Counted from the stretch's first letter, positions 26,314-34,814 are shown. The stretch: 64,000 bases of DNA from CF-162 sp963667205 (GCA_963667205.1 OY762959.1:1984001-2048000), one strand, 5' to 3'. Notes: generated by a model not told the origin, from the letters alone. A program made the numbers and translations.

Positions 26314-26600
26314 CACAACCGAAGACGTCCGAAAGGCGAAGACGGAGACGAGTACGGCAGCCGATGCCGGCCTAGCGAGCCCCGGCCGGTGAGAGCGGGG
26401 CGCGGCAGAGCCGCCGGAAGATCACTCCCGAGCCGCCGACTGAACCCCGCAAGGGAAGTAGGCTCGGCCGGAAGCCCCCGTTAGCAGAGGCAGGCGCATT
26501 ATCCGCGCGGACGTGCGCCGGAACGAGCGCTCCGATTCGTCGGAGAAACAGGGTGGTACCGCGAGCCATGTGGCCCGTCCCTACAAGGGGCGGGTTTTTT
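26314..26600 (+). promoter_or_regulatory. T-box riboswitch controlling ileS (isoleucine)
   Basis: The T-box sequence AAACAGGGTGGTACCGCG is at 26546-26563. A terminator follows: stem CCCGTCCCT (26574-26582) with AGGGGCGGG (26586-26594), then six T (26595-26600). Stem I contains the AGTA motif (26351-26354), and ATC at 26421-26423 is a likely specifier codon for Ile. Uncharged tRNA-Ile would pair with the specifier and the UGGU bulge, favour the antiterminator and let ileS be transcribed. The stem I layout and specifier are read by eye. Confidence 0.93.
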
Positions 26601-26628
26601 GATGCGCGGCGCCGAAAGAGGGTCAGCC

Positions 26629-29600
26629 ATGTTCGATCCAGTTGATAGCAGACAGAGCTTCCCCAGGCTCGAGGAGGAGATCCTTGAGTTCTGGAAGCGT
26701 CACGATACGTTCAAGAAGAGCGTCGACGCCCGCCCGGAGGACAAGCCGTACGTCTTCTACGAGGGCCCGCCGACGGCGAACGCTCGGCCGGGCGTGCACC
26801 ACGTCCTGACGCGCGCCTTCAAGGACCTCTTCCCGCGCTACAAGTCGATGCGGGGCTATCGAGTGGCACGTAAGGGCGGCTGGGACACGCACGGCCTGCC
26901 CGTCGAACTTGAGGTGGAGCGCGAGCTGGGCCTCAAGAGCAAGCGTGAGATCGAGGAGTTCGGCGTCGAGGAGTTCAACCGTCGCTGCCGGGAGTCCGTG
27001 TTCCGCTACGTCCAGGAGTGGGAGAAGCTGACCGACCGTATCGCCTTCTGGATCGACATGGACGACCCGTACGTCACTTATCACAACGAGTACATCGAGT
27101 CCGTCTGGTGGGTGATCAAGAGCCTCTGGGACAAGGGGCTCATCTACCAGGACCGGCGCTCGACGCCGCACTGCCCGCGTTGCGAGACGTCCCTGTCCGA
27201 CGCGGAGGTGGCGCTTGGCTACAAGGAGAACACGCCGGACCCGTCGGTCTCCGTGAAGTTCCGGCTGACAGAGGAATCCGTCGCTGCGCTCGGCGACCAG
27301 CTGCCGGCGTCCGGCGGCGGTGTCTTCGTGGTCGCCTGGACGACGACGCCGTGGACGCTGCCCGGCAACACCGCGCTCGCCGTGAAGCCGGACGCTGCGT
27401 ACTCCGTCTTCGAGGTCGGAGGCGATCGTATCGTCGTCGCCTCCGAACGCCGGCAGGACGTGCCGGAGGAGTCGAGCGAGGTCGCCACGCTGCCGGGGTC
27501 AGCGCTCGTCGGGCTGCACTACGAGCCGTTGTATGATCCGCTGTCCTGGGGCGTGCCGGCGTCCTGGTTCGACCAGGCGCAGGACGGCCGCATCACGCCG
27601 GTCGAGGACCCGGCGGCGGTCGAGAACGGCTACGTTATCCTTGGCGGGGAGTTCGTATCGCTCGATGACGGCACCGGGGTTGTGCACATCGCGCCCGCTT
27701 TCGGCGCCGAGGACTTCCAGCTTGGCAAAGAGAACGGCCTGCTGTTCATCCAGCCGGTCGACCTGCGCGGGAGGATGCCCGACGGCTCGCCCTGGGCCGG
27801 GCAGTTCGTGAAGGACGCAGACGCCACCATCATGGCCGACCTGGCGGAGCGGGGCCTGCTCCTCAAGCAGGACACCATCAAGCACACGTACCCGTTCTGT
27901 TGGCGCTGTGACACGCCGCTGCTCTACTACGCCAAGCCCACCTGGTACATCCGCACGACTGCCGTCAAGGACCGCTTGATAGAGAGCAACGAGAAGATCA
28001 ACTGGTACCCGGACCACATCAAGCGCGGCCGCTTCGGCGACTGGCTGCGTAACAACGTCGACTGGGCGCTCAGCCGTGAGCGCTACTGGGGCACGCCGTT
28101 GCCCGTCTGGGGCTGCACGTCCTGCGGCGCCCACCAGTGCATCGGCTCGCGCGCGGACCTGCGGGAGCGGGCCGTCGACCCGGCGGCAGTGGACGCGCTC
28201 GACGACTTTCACCGGCCGTACATCGACCGCATCGAACTGAAGTGCACCGACTGTGACGGCGTGGCGAAGCGCGCGCCGGAGCTGATGGACGTCTGGCTGG
28301 ACTCCGGCGCGATGCCGTACGCCCAGTGGCACTATCCCCATGAGAACGAGGAGAAGTTCCGCGCCAACTTCCCGGCCGACTTCATCTGCGAGGCCGTCGA
28401 CCAGACTCGCGGCTGGTTCTACACGCTGCACGCCGAGGCTGTGCTGCTGAACTCGGTCGAGCAGGCGCCTGAGCCGATCGCCTTCCGCAACGTCATCAGC
28501 ACAGGGCACATCCTGGACGAAAAGGGCCGCAAGATGAGCAAGACGCTGGGCAACGCGGCGGATCCGTTTGAGGTCATCGAGCAGACCGGGGCGGACGCCC
28601 TGCGCTGGTACCTCTACACCGCGACGCGACCGGGAGACGCCCGCCGTTTCAGCATCAAGCTAGTGCAGGAGTCGCTGCGGCGCTTCTTCCTGACGTACTG
28701 GAATACCTACAGCTTCTTCGTCACCTACGCCAACCTCGACAAGTTCGACCCGACGAAGAGCGGGCCCGGCGAGCGGACGGAGCTGGACCGCTGGGTGCTT
28801 TCCGAGCTGAACACGCTCGTGGAGAAGGTGACGGACGGCCTCGATGACTACGACCCGACGACGACCGGCCGCGCGATCCAGGACTTCGTGCACGACCTTT
28901 CGAACTGGTACGTGCGCCGCAGCCGCCGCCGCTTCTGGCGCGGTGAGCTGGACGAGGACAAGGTCGCCGCCTACCAGACGCTGTATACCTGCCTGGTCAC
29001 CGTCGCGAAGCTGCTGGCGCCGTTTGCGCCGTTCGTCGCGGAGGCCGTCTACCGTAACCTCGTCTGTGCGGTCGACAAAGGGGCCGCGGAGAGCGTGCAC
29101 CTCTGCGACTGGCCGGAGGCGGACGCGGCGCTCGTCGACCAGGCCCTGATGGACGAAACGCGGATCGTCATGCGCGTCGTCAGCCTGGGCAGGGCCGCGC
29201 GCCAGAAATCGCAGATGAAAGTACGGCAGCCCCTGGCCAGCGCCACGGCCTTCGTCCAGACGGCGGCGCAGAAGGAGCCGCTGGCCATGCTGTCCGCGCA
29301 GGTGACGGAAGAACTAAACGTGAAGGAGCTGCAGATCAAGGCGCTCTCTGAGGAGTTCAGCGGCACCTTCACGCGGCCGGACGACGTGCTCGCCGCCGCC
29401 GGCGAGGGCCACGTCCTGGCGGAGGACGACGCTGGCTACGCCGTCGCAGTCGACGCGCGCCTGACGCCGGAGCTGGCGGATGAAGGCGTCGCGCGGGAGC
29501 TCGTGCACCGCCTGCAGAACCTGCGGAAAGCGGCCGCCCTCGAGATCAGCGACCGCATCGTCGCCTATCACGGCGACTCCGTGCGGGTCGCGGCGGTCCT

Positions 29601-29736
29601 CGCGACTCACGGCGAGTACGTGCGTGCCGAGACGCTGGCCGACGAGCTGGTGGCGGGCGATCCGCCGGACGGCGCGACGGCAGAGCAGGCGAAGATCGAG
29701 GGCGCCGAGGTGACGCTGGCGGTGCGGAAGGCCTAG
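26629..29736 (+). CDS. ileS: Isoleucyl-tRNA synthetase
   Basis: A 1035-residue class I synthetase. The HIGH-like motif is in GPPTANARPGVHHVLTRAF. The GWDTHGLPVELEVERELG segment and the editing-domain WTTTPWTLPGNTALAV motif follow. KMSKT is at about 635-639 and C-TC--C cysteines form a zinc site. The length and the THGLPVE-EVE wording suit the type 2 (eukaryote-like) group. The start at 26629 is chosen because AGAGGG lies about 6 bases upstream; ATG 26602 is alternative. Controlled by the T-box. Its TAG shares CTAG with the convergent YihY-type gene. Confidence 0.95.
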   Translation: MFDPVDSRQSFPRLEEEILEFWKRHDTFKKSVDARPEDKPYVFYEGPPTANARPGVHHVLTRAFKDLFPRYKSMRGYRVARKGGWDTHGLPVELEVERELGLKSKREIEEFGVEEFNRRCRESVFRYVQEWEKLTDRIAFWIDMDDPYVTYHNEYIESVWWVIKSLWDKGLIYQDRRSTPHCPRCETSLSDAEVALGYKENTPDPSVSVKFRLTEESVAALGDQLPASGGGVFVVAWTTTPWTLPGNTALAVKPDAAYSVFEVGGDRIVVASERRQDVPEESSEVATLPGSALVGLHYEPLYDPLSWGVPASWFDQAQDGRITPVEDPAAVENGYVILGGEFVSLDDGTGVVHIAPAFGAEDFQLGKENGLLFIQPVDLRGRMPDGSPWAGQFVKDADATIMADLAERGLLLKQDTIKHTYPFCWRCDTPLLYYAKPTWYIRTTAVKDRLIESNEKINWYPDHIKRGRFGDWLRNNVDWALSRERYWGTPLPVWGCTSCGAHQCIGSRADLRERAVDPAAVDALDDFHRPYIDRIELKCTDCDGVAKRAPELMDVWLDSGAMPYAQWHYPHENEEKFRANFPADFICEAVDQTRGWFYTLHAEAVLLNSVEQAPEPIAFRNVISTGHILDEKGRKMSKTLGNAADPFEVIEQTGADALRWYLYTATRPGDARRFSIKLVQESLRRFFLTYWNTYSFFVTYANLDKFDPTKSGPGERTELDRWVLSELNTLVEKVTDGLDDYDPTTTGRAIQDFVHDLSNWYVRRSRRRFWRGELDEDKVAAYQTLYTCLVTVAKLLAPFAPFVAEAVYRNLVCAVDKGAAESVHLCDWPEADAALVDQALMDETRIVMRVVSLGRAARQKSQMKVRQPLASATAFVQTAAQKEPLAMLSAQVTEELNVKELQIKALSEEFSGTFTRPDDVLAAAGEGHVLAEDDAGYAVAVDARLTPELADEGVARELVHRLQNLRKAAALEISDRIVAYHGDSVRVAAVLATHGEYVRAETLADELVAGDPPDGATAEQAKIEGAEVTLAVRKA

Positions 29737-30692
29737 CGCTTCTCCGCCTCCGGGTCGCGCAGGAAGAGGCCGCGGACGAGGCGCCAGACCTTGAGGTAAA
29801 AGGGGACGCCCATTCCCTTGAACTCGCCTTGCTTGATCGCCGAGTGCTCCACCGTCTGGTAGGCGCGCGAGATCTCCGCGCCGAAGAGCATGATCTGCGC
29901 GCTGATGAAGACCCAGAAGAGGAAGGCGGCGACGGCGCCGAGTGAGCCGAAGACGACGTCGAAGTCGCGGAAGTTGGCGACGTAGAAGCCGAAGAGGTTC
30001 TTGACCAGCTCGAAGGCCAGCGCCGCGATGATCGCGCCGGGGATCGCGCTTCGCAGGGTGCCGTTCTTCGCGGGGACGGCGGCGTAAAGGAACGTGAAGG
30101 CGCCGAACGAAAAGAGGAACGGGATCGACAGGATGCCCAGCGTCCAGAGCAGGCCCAGCTCCTCCGACAGGTCGCCGACGGCCGCCAGGTCTTCGCTGCG
30201 CGCGCGGATCACCCGCAGCGCGCCCGTGACAAAGATCGAGCTGGCGAAGAAGAGCCCGACGCCGAGCACGAGCGATAGGTCGACCAGCTTCGACTGCACG
30301 AACGGCCGCGTGAACTCCTGCTCGTGGTAGATGACGTTGAGCGAGCGGCGGATGGCGGTGAACATGCCGCTGGCCGCCCAGCCCATGCCGAGCAGTCCGA
30401 GGAAGCCGAGCGCTTGGCCACTCGACCCGGAGACGGCGTCGACGGCGCCCTCGACCTCGTTGCGGCCGTCCTCCTCGCTCAGCGGGATGACCGACATCAC
30501 TTCGTCCACGACGTCACGCTGTGCGCTCTCGCTAAGGAAGACGCCGACGACCGAGACGAAGAAGATGAGCAGGGGGAAGATCGAGAAGAGGACGTAGTAG
30601 GAGATCGACGCGGCGAGCTGGCCGCCGTTGTGCTCGCCGAACTTCTTGACCGCCGTCCAGAGCCAGTCCTTCAGGAATCGAAAAGAGAGCAT
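29733..30692 (-). CDS. YihY/BrkB-family membrane protein
   Basis: A 319-residue inner-membrane protein with about six helices. It has the family motifs GGQLAASISYYVLFSIFPLL near the N-terminus, ALGFLGLLGMGWAASGMFTA, and a closing WVFISAQIMLFGAEISRAY. Formerly annotated as ribonuclease BN, the family is now regarded as a putative transporter or envelope protein. The start at 30692 gives the usual length. It is convergent with ileS and shares the CTAG stop. Confidence 0.88.
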   Translation of the reverse strand: MLSFRFLKDWLWTAVKKFGEHNGGQLAASISYYVLFSIFPLLIFFVSVVGVFLSESAQRDVVDEVMSVIPLSEEDGRNEVEGAVDAVSGSSGQALGFLGLLGMGWAASGMFTAIRRSLNVIYHEQEFTRPFVQSKLVDLSLVLGVGLFFASSIFVTGALRVIRARSEDLAAVGDLSEELGLLWTLGILSIPFLFSFGAFTFLYAAVPAKNGTLRSAIPGAIIAALAFELVKNLFGFYVANFRDFDVVFGSLGAVAAFLFWVFISAQIMLFGAEISRAYQTVEHSAIKQGEFKGMGVPFYLKVWRLVRGLFLRDPEAEKR

Positions 30693-30789
30693 CGTGTGCT
30701 CTACTCTACCGGTCGAAGCGGCCGGCCGGAGGGGTGGGCGTTTGTCTTTGCACGAAAATCTTGACAACGCCAGAACGATTTACCCAGAG

Positions 30790-30820
30790 TTGACCTTTCC
30801 GCCCGCCACTTGCTTATACT
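30790..30820 (+). promoter_or_regulatory. Promoter of the RodZ-PASTA gene
   Basis: TTGACC (30790-30795), 19 bp, TATACT (30815-30820), followed by a GGAGGAGG ribosome-binding site. TTATAC at 30814 would give an 18-bp spacer. A second TTGACA occurs at 30761. Confidence 0.55.
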
Positions 30821-30847
30821 ACAATCGTGCACTTGGAGGAGGTCGAA

Positions 30848-31504
30848 ATGCCCCGGTCGCCCCTGGGGGAGACGCTGCGGAGCGCCCGCCTCGATAAGAA
30901 CGTCACGTTCGAGGATGCCGAGAGAGTAACGAGAATCGCTCGCCGCTATCTCGAAGCCCTTGAGCTTGAGAACTTCGGAATACTGCCAGCCCCGGTTTAC
31001 GCCCGGGGTTTCTTGCGTTCCTATGCCAGCTACCTGGGCCTGGAACCTGCGGACCTGCTGCCGTTCTTCCCCGTCGGCCACGTCGAGGAGCCCGTTCTGG
31101 TGTCTCTGCCCGAGGTCACGGAGCCCCGGACCTGGAACCCGAGCAGCCTGATCGCGGTCGGCGTCGTCGGGGCCCTGATAGTGCTGGTGATCGCGCTCTA
31201 CTCGATCGGCAACGATAGCAGCTCCGCCTTCCGCACCGATGGCTTCGCTGACCCCCAGAACAACGGCGTGATCACCGGCAACAATCCGCCTGCGGGACAG
31301 GCCGGCGCCGACAACGCGTTGCCAGACCTCGCCGGCCAGACGCTCCAGGAGGCGGTCGTGATCGTCGAGGAGACGGGCGCTACCTATCTCATCGTCGCCA
31401 CGACCGAGGGTGACATCCTGGCCGGCGTCGTCGTCGCGCACGACCCGGGCGCCGGCGTTACGGTCGGCCCGGGCGATCTGGTCACGATCACCGTCAGCCA
31501 GTAG
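30848..31504 (+). CDS. RodZ-like helix-turn-helix membrane protein with C-terminal PASTA domain
   Basis: A 218-residue protein starting MPRSPLGETLRSARLDKNV. The N-terminal Xre-type HTH (about residues 4-75, including YLEALELENFGILPAPVYARGF) is the RodZ signature. One transmembrane helix (SLIAVGVVGALIVLVIALY) follows at about 98-116. After a Gly/Asn/Pro linker, the last 60 residues (LPDLAGQTLQEAVVIVEETG to GDLVTITVSQ) are a PASTA domain. RodZ links MreB to the wall machinery and PASTA binds peptidoglycan, so a cell-shape or wall-sensing role is likely. GGAGGAGG supports the start. Confidence 0.85.
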   Translation: MPRSPLGETLRSARLDKNVTFEDAERVTRIARRYLEALELENFGILPAPVYARGFLRSYASYLGLEPADLLPFFPVGHVEEPVLVSLPEVTEPRTWNPSSLIAVGVVGALIVLVIALYSIGNDSSSAFRTDGFADPQNNGVITGNNPPAGQAGADNALPDLAGQTLQEAVVIVEETGATYLIVATTEGDILAGVVVAHDPGAGVTVGPGDLVTITVSQ

Positions 31505-31515
31505 CGCGGCCGGCC

Positions 31516-31812
31516 TCAGCTCAGCCCGTCGATGATCTCCGTTTCGACGTCCAGGATCTCTGCGTCGAGCCTCTCCTTGCGGACGAACTCGACGATGGAC
31601 GCCAGCACCTGGTTCGCGTGGCGCTCGTTGTTCGAGACGCAGGCCGCCCCGATCGTCGCGAGCTGCCAGGAGTCGTTGTCGCCGACTTCTGCGACGGACA
31701 CCTTGAACTTGTTCTGCAGCCGGGCGACGAGCGACTTGAGCACGGCCCGCTTCCCCTTTAGCGATTGATTCTCCGGCAGCCGTAGCCGCACGCGGCAGAC
31801 TCCGATCACCAT
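31516..31812 (-). CDS. DUF503 family protein (YlxP-like)
   Basis: A 98-residue protein with the family pattern MVIGVCRVRLRLPENQSLKGKR at the start, then a VAEVGDNDSWQLATIG core and a C-terminal DVETEII. It is a small ferredoxin-like fold often found near rbfA/infB, where it is thought to aid ribosome maturation. That is unproven. It precedes no ribosome genes here. Confidence 0.88.
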   Translation of the reverse strand: MVIGVCRVRLRLPENQSLKGKRAVLKSLVARLQNKFKVSVAEVGDNDSWQLATIGAACVSNNERHANQVLASIVEFVRKERLDAEILDVETEIIDGLS

Positions 31813-31827
31813 GGCAGACCCCGCGCC

Positions 31828-32409
31828 TCAGCCGGCGTCCTCGGCGTCGCCTTCGTCGTCGTCCGCCGGCGTTTCGGGGGGCTCCGCGGCCTCCAGTTCG
31901 GGCAGGGCCGGCAGGTCCTCCGGCTTTTCGAGGCCGAAGTGCTCCAGGAACTTGAAGGTGGTGCCGTAGAGGTACGGGCGTCCGGCGCCGGGCGCCCGTC
32001 CGACTTCGGAGATCAGGCCGCGCAGCTTCAGCATGTGGATGCCGTAGTCGCAGCCCTTGTCCAGGATGCGCTCGACGGCGCTCTTCGTGATCGGCTGCTT
32101 GTAAGCGACGACCGTCAGCGTTGCCAGGACGGCGGGCGAAAGGCGCGCGTTCTCGTCGATGCCGAGGAAATGCTGGACGTAGATGGTGTTCTCGGGCGCG
32201 CTGGCCATCTGCGCGGCCGATTCCGTGCGCTGGATGCGAACGCCCCGCGAGGCGCTCTCTTCGGCGAGGACGTCGAGGGCGCTCGTCACGGCGGCTTCGC
32301 TGGCCTCGATGAGCCGGGCCAGCGTCTTCACTTCGACGGAGCCATCAGCAACGAAGAGGATGCTTTCGACGGCGCGCTTAAGGGCGTCGGGCGTCATGCC
32401 TTCGGGCAT
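31828..32409 (-). CDS. scpB: Segregation and condensation protein B
   Basis: A 193-residue tandem winged-helix protein: LKRAVESILFVADGSVEVKTLA, TVVAYKQPITKSAVERI and the closing GRPYLYGTT-KFLEHFGL motif. ScpB works with ScpA and SMC in chromosome compaction. The acidic C-terminal tail (PADDDEGDAEDAG) is common. scpA, normally adjacent, is not in this window. The start at 32409 is chosen by family length; the ATG at 32397 is the alternative. Confidence 0.93.
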   Translation of the reverse strand: MPEGMTPDALKRAVESILFVADGSVEVKTLARLIEASEAAVTSALDVLAEESASRGVRIQRTESAAQMASAPENTIYVQHFLGIDENARLSPAVLATLTVVAYKQPITKSAVERILDKGCDYGIHMLKLRGLISEVGRAPGAGRPYLYGTTFKFLEHFGLEKPEDLPALPELEAAEPPETPADDDEGDAEDAG

Positions 32410-32416
32410 GGTCGGC

Positions 32417-33184
32417 TTACTGCGGCGGCTGTGAGTCGCCGGGGCGCTCTTCGTCGCCCTTCGAGGCATCGTAGACAACGGCGTCGGGCGAGGCGTCCGC
32501 GTGCTCCTGTGCGGGCGGTTGTATGGTCGTCTCCATGGCGGGCGGCGGAGGCATCTCGGGTTCGAAGCCCGGCTGCCCAGCGGCGGGTCGTGGCGCGGGA
32601 GGCGCAGGGGGCGAGATGGTCGGCGCGGTGGCGTGGTCTCCCAAACGCGAGCCGCCAAAGGCGATGTGAACTTCGGGCGTGCCGGAGACGGGCAGGCCAA
32701 GGTCTTCGTGCAGCGTGTCCACCACCGTGCGGACCGCCTGCTGCGTGACGTCGCCCACGTTTGCTGCTTGGATGACGGTCAGATCGAGCGTAACGGTGAC
32801 TCCCTTGTCGCGCGGCCAGACCTTCGCGCGGGCGGCCGTTACGCTGCCGAGGGCGAGGAGTGACTCCTCGAGGCGCAGCCGCAGGGCGTTGGCCGGGATG
32901 ATCGTCGTCGCGCCGGCCTGCTCGATGCGCAGCTCTTTGACTTCATCGTCCGGCGCCAGTTCGACGATGATCCAGAGCAGCGCCAGTACGGCGATCGCGA
33001 GCGCTGCAAACGTGACGACGAGCTTGCCGATGGTGCCGTCATTGTCGTCCAGGAACTCGACGGCGTCCGCGAGGGCCTTGATCGAGTCCGTCGGTGCCGC
33101 CCAGGTGAGGAAGACGACGACGGCGGCGGCCACGATCCAGGCGGCGGCGCATAGCACGACGAGGTAGCGGTTCATCTCTGTCAT
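32417..33184 (-). CDS. Alkaline-shock-type membrane anchor (AmaP-like)
   Basis: A 255-residue protein with two N-terminal membrane helices (LVVLCAAAWIVAAAVVVFL and LVVTFAALAIAVLALLWII). A cytosolic domain with the alkaline-shock layout follows (RIEQAGATTIIPANALR to VRTVVDTLHEDLGL). The C-terminal tail of about 90 residues is rich in Pro and probably disordered. AmaP anchors Asp23-family proteins at the membrane; no separate Asp23 gene is near. The ATG overlaps the mtaB stop (ATGA). Confidence 0.7.
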   Translation of the reverse strand: MTEMNRYLVVLCAAAWIVAAAVVVFLTWAAPTDSIKALADAVEFLDDNDGTIGKLVVTFAALAIAVLALLWIIVELAPDDEVKELRIEQAGATTIIPANALRLRLEESLLALGSVTAARAKVWPRDKGVTVTLDLTVIQAANVGDVTQQAVRTVVDTLHEDLGLPVSGTPEVHIAFGGSRLGDHATAPTISPPAPPAPRPAAGQPGFEPEMPPPPAMETTIQPPAQEHADASPDAVVYDASKGDEERPGDSQPPQ

Positions 33185-34500
33185 AGCGGTTCCAGAACTC
33201 CGTAAATCCCCTCTTGGTCGAGTCGTTCCAGGCGGACCGTTGTAAGGCGGTTCGTCAGGTCGGATTCGCTGGCAGCGTAAACGCGCACGTAGTCGCCGGT
33301 CAATCCCCGCCAGCGCCCGTCTGAGCGCTCCTCCCAGAGGACGTTAGCCGTGTCGCCGAGCCGCTGCCGCCGGTAGGCCTCCGACGAGCGCTTCTGCACG
33401 GCCAGCAGGCGCTCCAGGCGCTCTCGTCGGGTCTCTGGCGGCAGGTGGCCGTCCAGGCTGTCTGCGCCCGTGTGTGGACGGCGCGAGTAGGGGAAACAGT
33501 GCATGTCCGCGAACGCCGCCTCCTGGCACAGGCTCAGCGTCGCCTCGAAGTCGGCGTCCGTTTCGCCCGGAAAGCCGGCGATGACGTCTGTGGTGATAGC
33601 GGCACCGGGCACGTGCTCGCGGATCAGCGAGACGGCCTGCCGGTATCCGTCGGCAGTGTAGCGGCGGCGCATCGGGCCGAGCACGGCATCGGAGCCACTC
33701 TGCAGCGGCAGGTGGAAGTGCGGGCAGAGGCGCGCATCGGACCAGAGCGCGAGCAGGTCCGGGCCGATGTCCTGAGCCTGCAGCGACGACGTGCGGATGC
33801 GCGGGACCGAGGTGCGCTCCAGTAGTTCGGCGAGCAGGCGCCGCGGCCCCTGCTCCGCGCGCGGCCAGCCGAGGTCGCGGCCGTAGTTGCCAAGCTGTGT
33901 GCCCGTGAGCACGACCTCCAGCACGCCGTCCGACTCGCGCTCCTGCACCTGCCGCACGACATCGGCGATCGGCACGCTTTGCTCGCGGCCGCGGGTGTAC
34001 GGAACGATGCAGAAGGAGCAGAGCTCGTTGCAGCCTTCCTGGATCTTGATGAAGGCCCGTGTGCGCAAGGGGTTCCCCGACGGGCCCGTAGGGCGCACGG
34101 GCGTCGGGCAGCCGGCGTACGGGTCGCCGCGGCTCTTCAGTCTTGCGAGCAGGCGATCGGCGATCTGCGGCTTCTCGGCGTTGGCTAGCACCGCATCGGC
34201 GCCGATGAGCTGGCCGACGTCCGCCGGAGCGGTCTCGGCGTAGCAGCCGGTGAGGACGATCTCTGCGTCAGGCGAGAGGCGCCGCGCCAGCCGCACGAGG
34301 TGTCGCGCCTTGCGGTCGGCGACATGGGTGACGGAGCAGGTGTTGATCACGAAGGCCTGCGCGCCGCGCTCGGGCCGGTCGACGATGCGAACGCCTTTGC
34401 CGGCGAGGCGGCGGGCGATCGCCTCGGAGTCCGATTGGTTGAGCTTGCAGCCGAGCGTCAGCACGGCGACTGTGGGCTGGGCGTTGGTCTTCTGAGTCAC
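33181..34500 (-). CDS. mtaB: tRNA t6A37 methylthiotransferase MtaB
   Basis: A 439-residue radical-SAM methylthiotransferase that converts t6A to ms2t6A at position 37 of ANN-decoding tRNAs. It has the N-terminal UPF0004 domain with its three Cys (GCKLNQSDSEA, NTCSVTHVADRKAR, GCYAE), the radical-SAM CNELCSFC cluster and a C-terminal TRAM-like end. A non-conserved linker before the SAM domain reads CPTPVRPTGPSGNPL and is encoded by an imperfect inverted repeat (34076-34108). Confidence 0.92.
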   Translation of the reverse strand: MTQKTNAQPTVAVLTLGCKLNQSDSEAIARRLAGKGVRIVDRPERGAQAFVINTCSVTHVADRKARHLVRLARRLSPDAEIVLTGCYAETAPADVGQLIGADAVLANAEKPQIADRLLARLKSRGDPYAGCPTPVRPTGPSGNPLRTRAFIKIQEGCNELCSFCIVPYTRGREQSVPIADVVRQVQERESDGVLEVVLTGTQLGNYGRDLGWPRAEQGPRRLLAELLERTSVPRIRTSSLQAQDIGPDLLALWSDARLCPHFHLPLQSGSDAVLGPMRRRYTADGYRQAVSLIREHVPGAAITTDVIAGFPGETDADFEATLSLCQEAAFADMHCFPYSRRPHTGADSLDGHLPPETRRERLERLLAVQKRSSEAYRRQRLGDTANVLWEERSDGRWRGLTGDYVRVYAASESDLTNRLTTVRLERLDQEGIYGVLEPL

Positions 34501-34578
34501 GCAGCTATGATAGGTTCCCCTGCGCGATCACGTCCAACGCGATGGCGAAGCTGCGCTGGAGTGGCAAGTGGCGTTGGG

Positions 34579-34731
34579 TCAGTTCGCGCAGTGAGAGAAG
34601 CCGCAGACGGGGCAGGTGGAGCAGCCCTCGCCGAACACGAGCGGCCCGGCGCAGTCCGGGCAGCGCGGCTGCTGGAACAGCCTTAGCCGTAGCTGAGTCG
34701 CTGGGGCCTGTGTGACCAATGCAGTTGCCAT
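34579..34731 (-). CDS. 50-residue zinc-ribbon protein resembling the C-terminal tail of class II ribonucleotide reductase
   Basis: It starts at ATG 34731 with GGGAGG 7 bases upstream, so it is very likely translated. After 22 Ala/Leu/Gln-rich residues come RCPDCAGPLVFGEGCSTC and PVCGFSHCAN. The CPxC-GP-xxxEGCxxC-xCGxSxC pattern is the one at the C-terminus of B12-dependent NrdJ, where it helps re-reduce the active site. No NrdJ body is present here. Its promoter region overlaps a perfect 15-7-15 inverted repeat. Function is inferred only from the motif. Confidence 0.7.
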   Translation of the reverse strand: MATALVTQAPATQLRLRLFQQPRCPDCAGPLVFGEGCSTCPVCGFSHCAN

Positions 34732-34744
34732 GTCGTGCCTCCCT

Positions 34745-34781
34745 AGAACGTGTGTGCTAATAGTAATAGCACACACGTTCT
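34745..34781. promoter_or_regulatory. Perfect 15-7-15 inverted repeat, probable operator
   Basis: AGAACGTGTGTGCTA (34745-34759), ATAGTAA, and TAGCACACACGTTCT (34767-34781) are exact inverted copies. It lies in the 89-bp gap between the divergent zinc-ribbon and glycerate-kinase genes. On the minus strand it overlaps a candidate promoter: TTGACG (34789-34784), 18 bp, TACTAT. A dimeric repressor is likely; which one is unknown. Confidence 0.75.
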
Positions 34782-34808
34782 GACGTCAACGCGAAATGGC
34801 ATCCACCG

Positions 34809-34814
34809 TATAGT
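34809..34814 (+). promoter_or_regulatory. -10 box of a predicted leaderless gene (glycerate kinase)
   Basis: TATAGT followed by CTCCTC and the ATG at 34821: a 6-base gap with no Shine-Dalgarno. No convincing -35. Confidence 0.55.
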
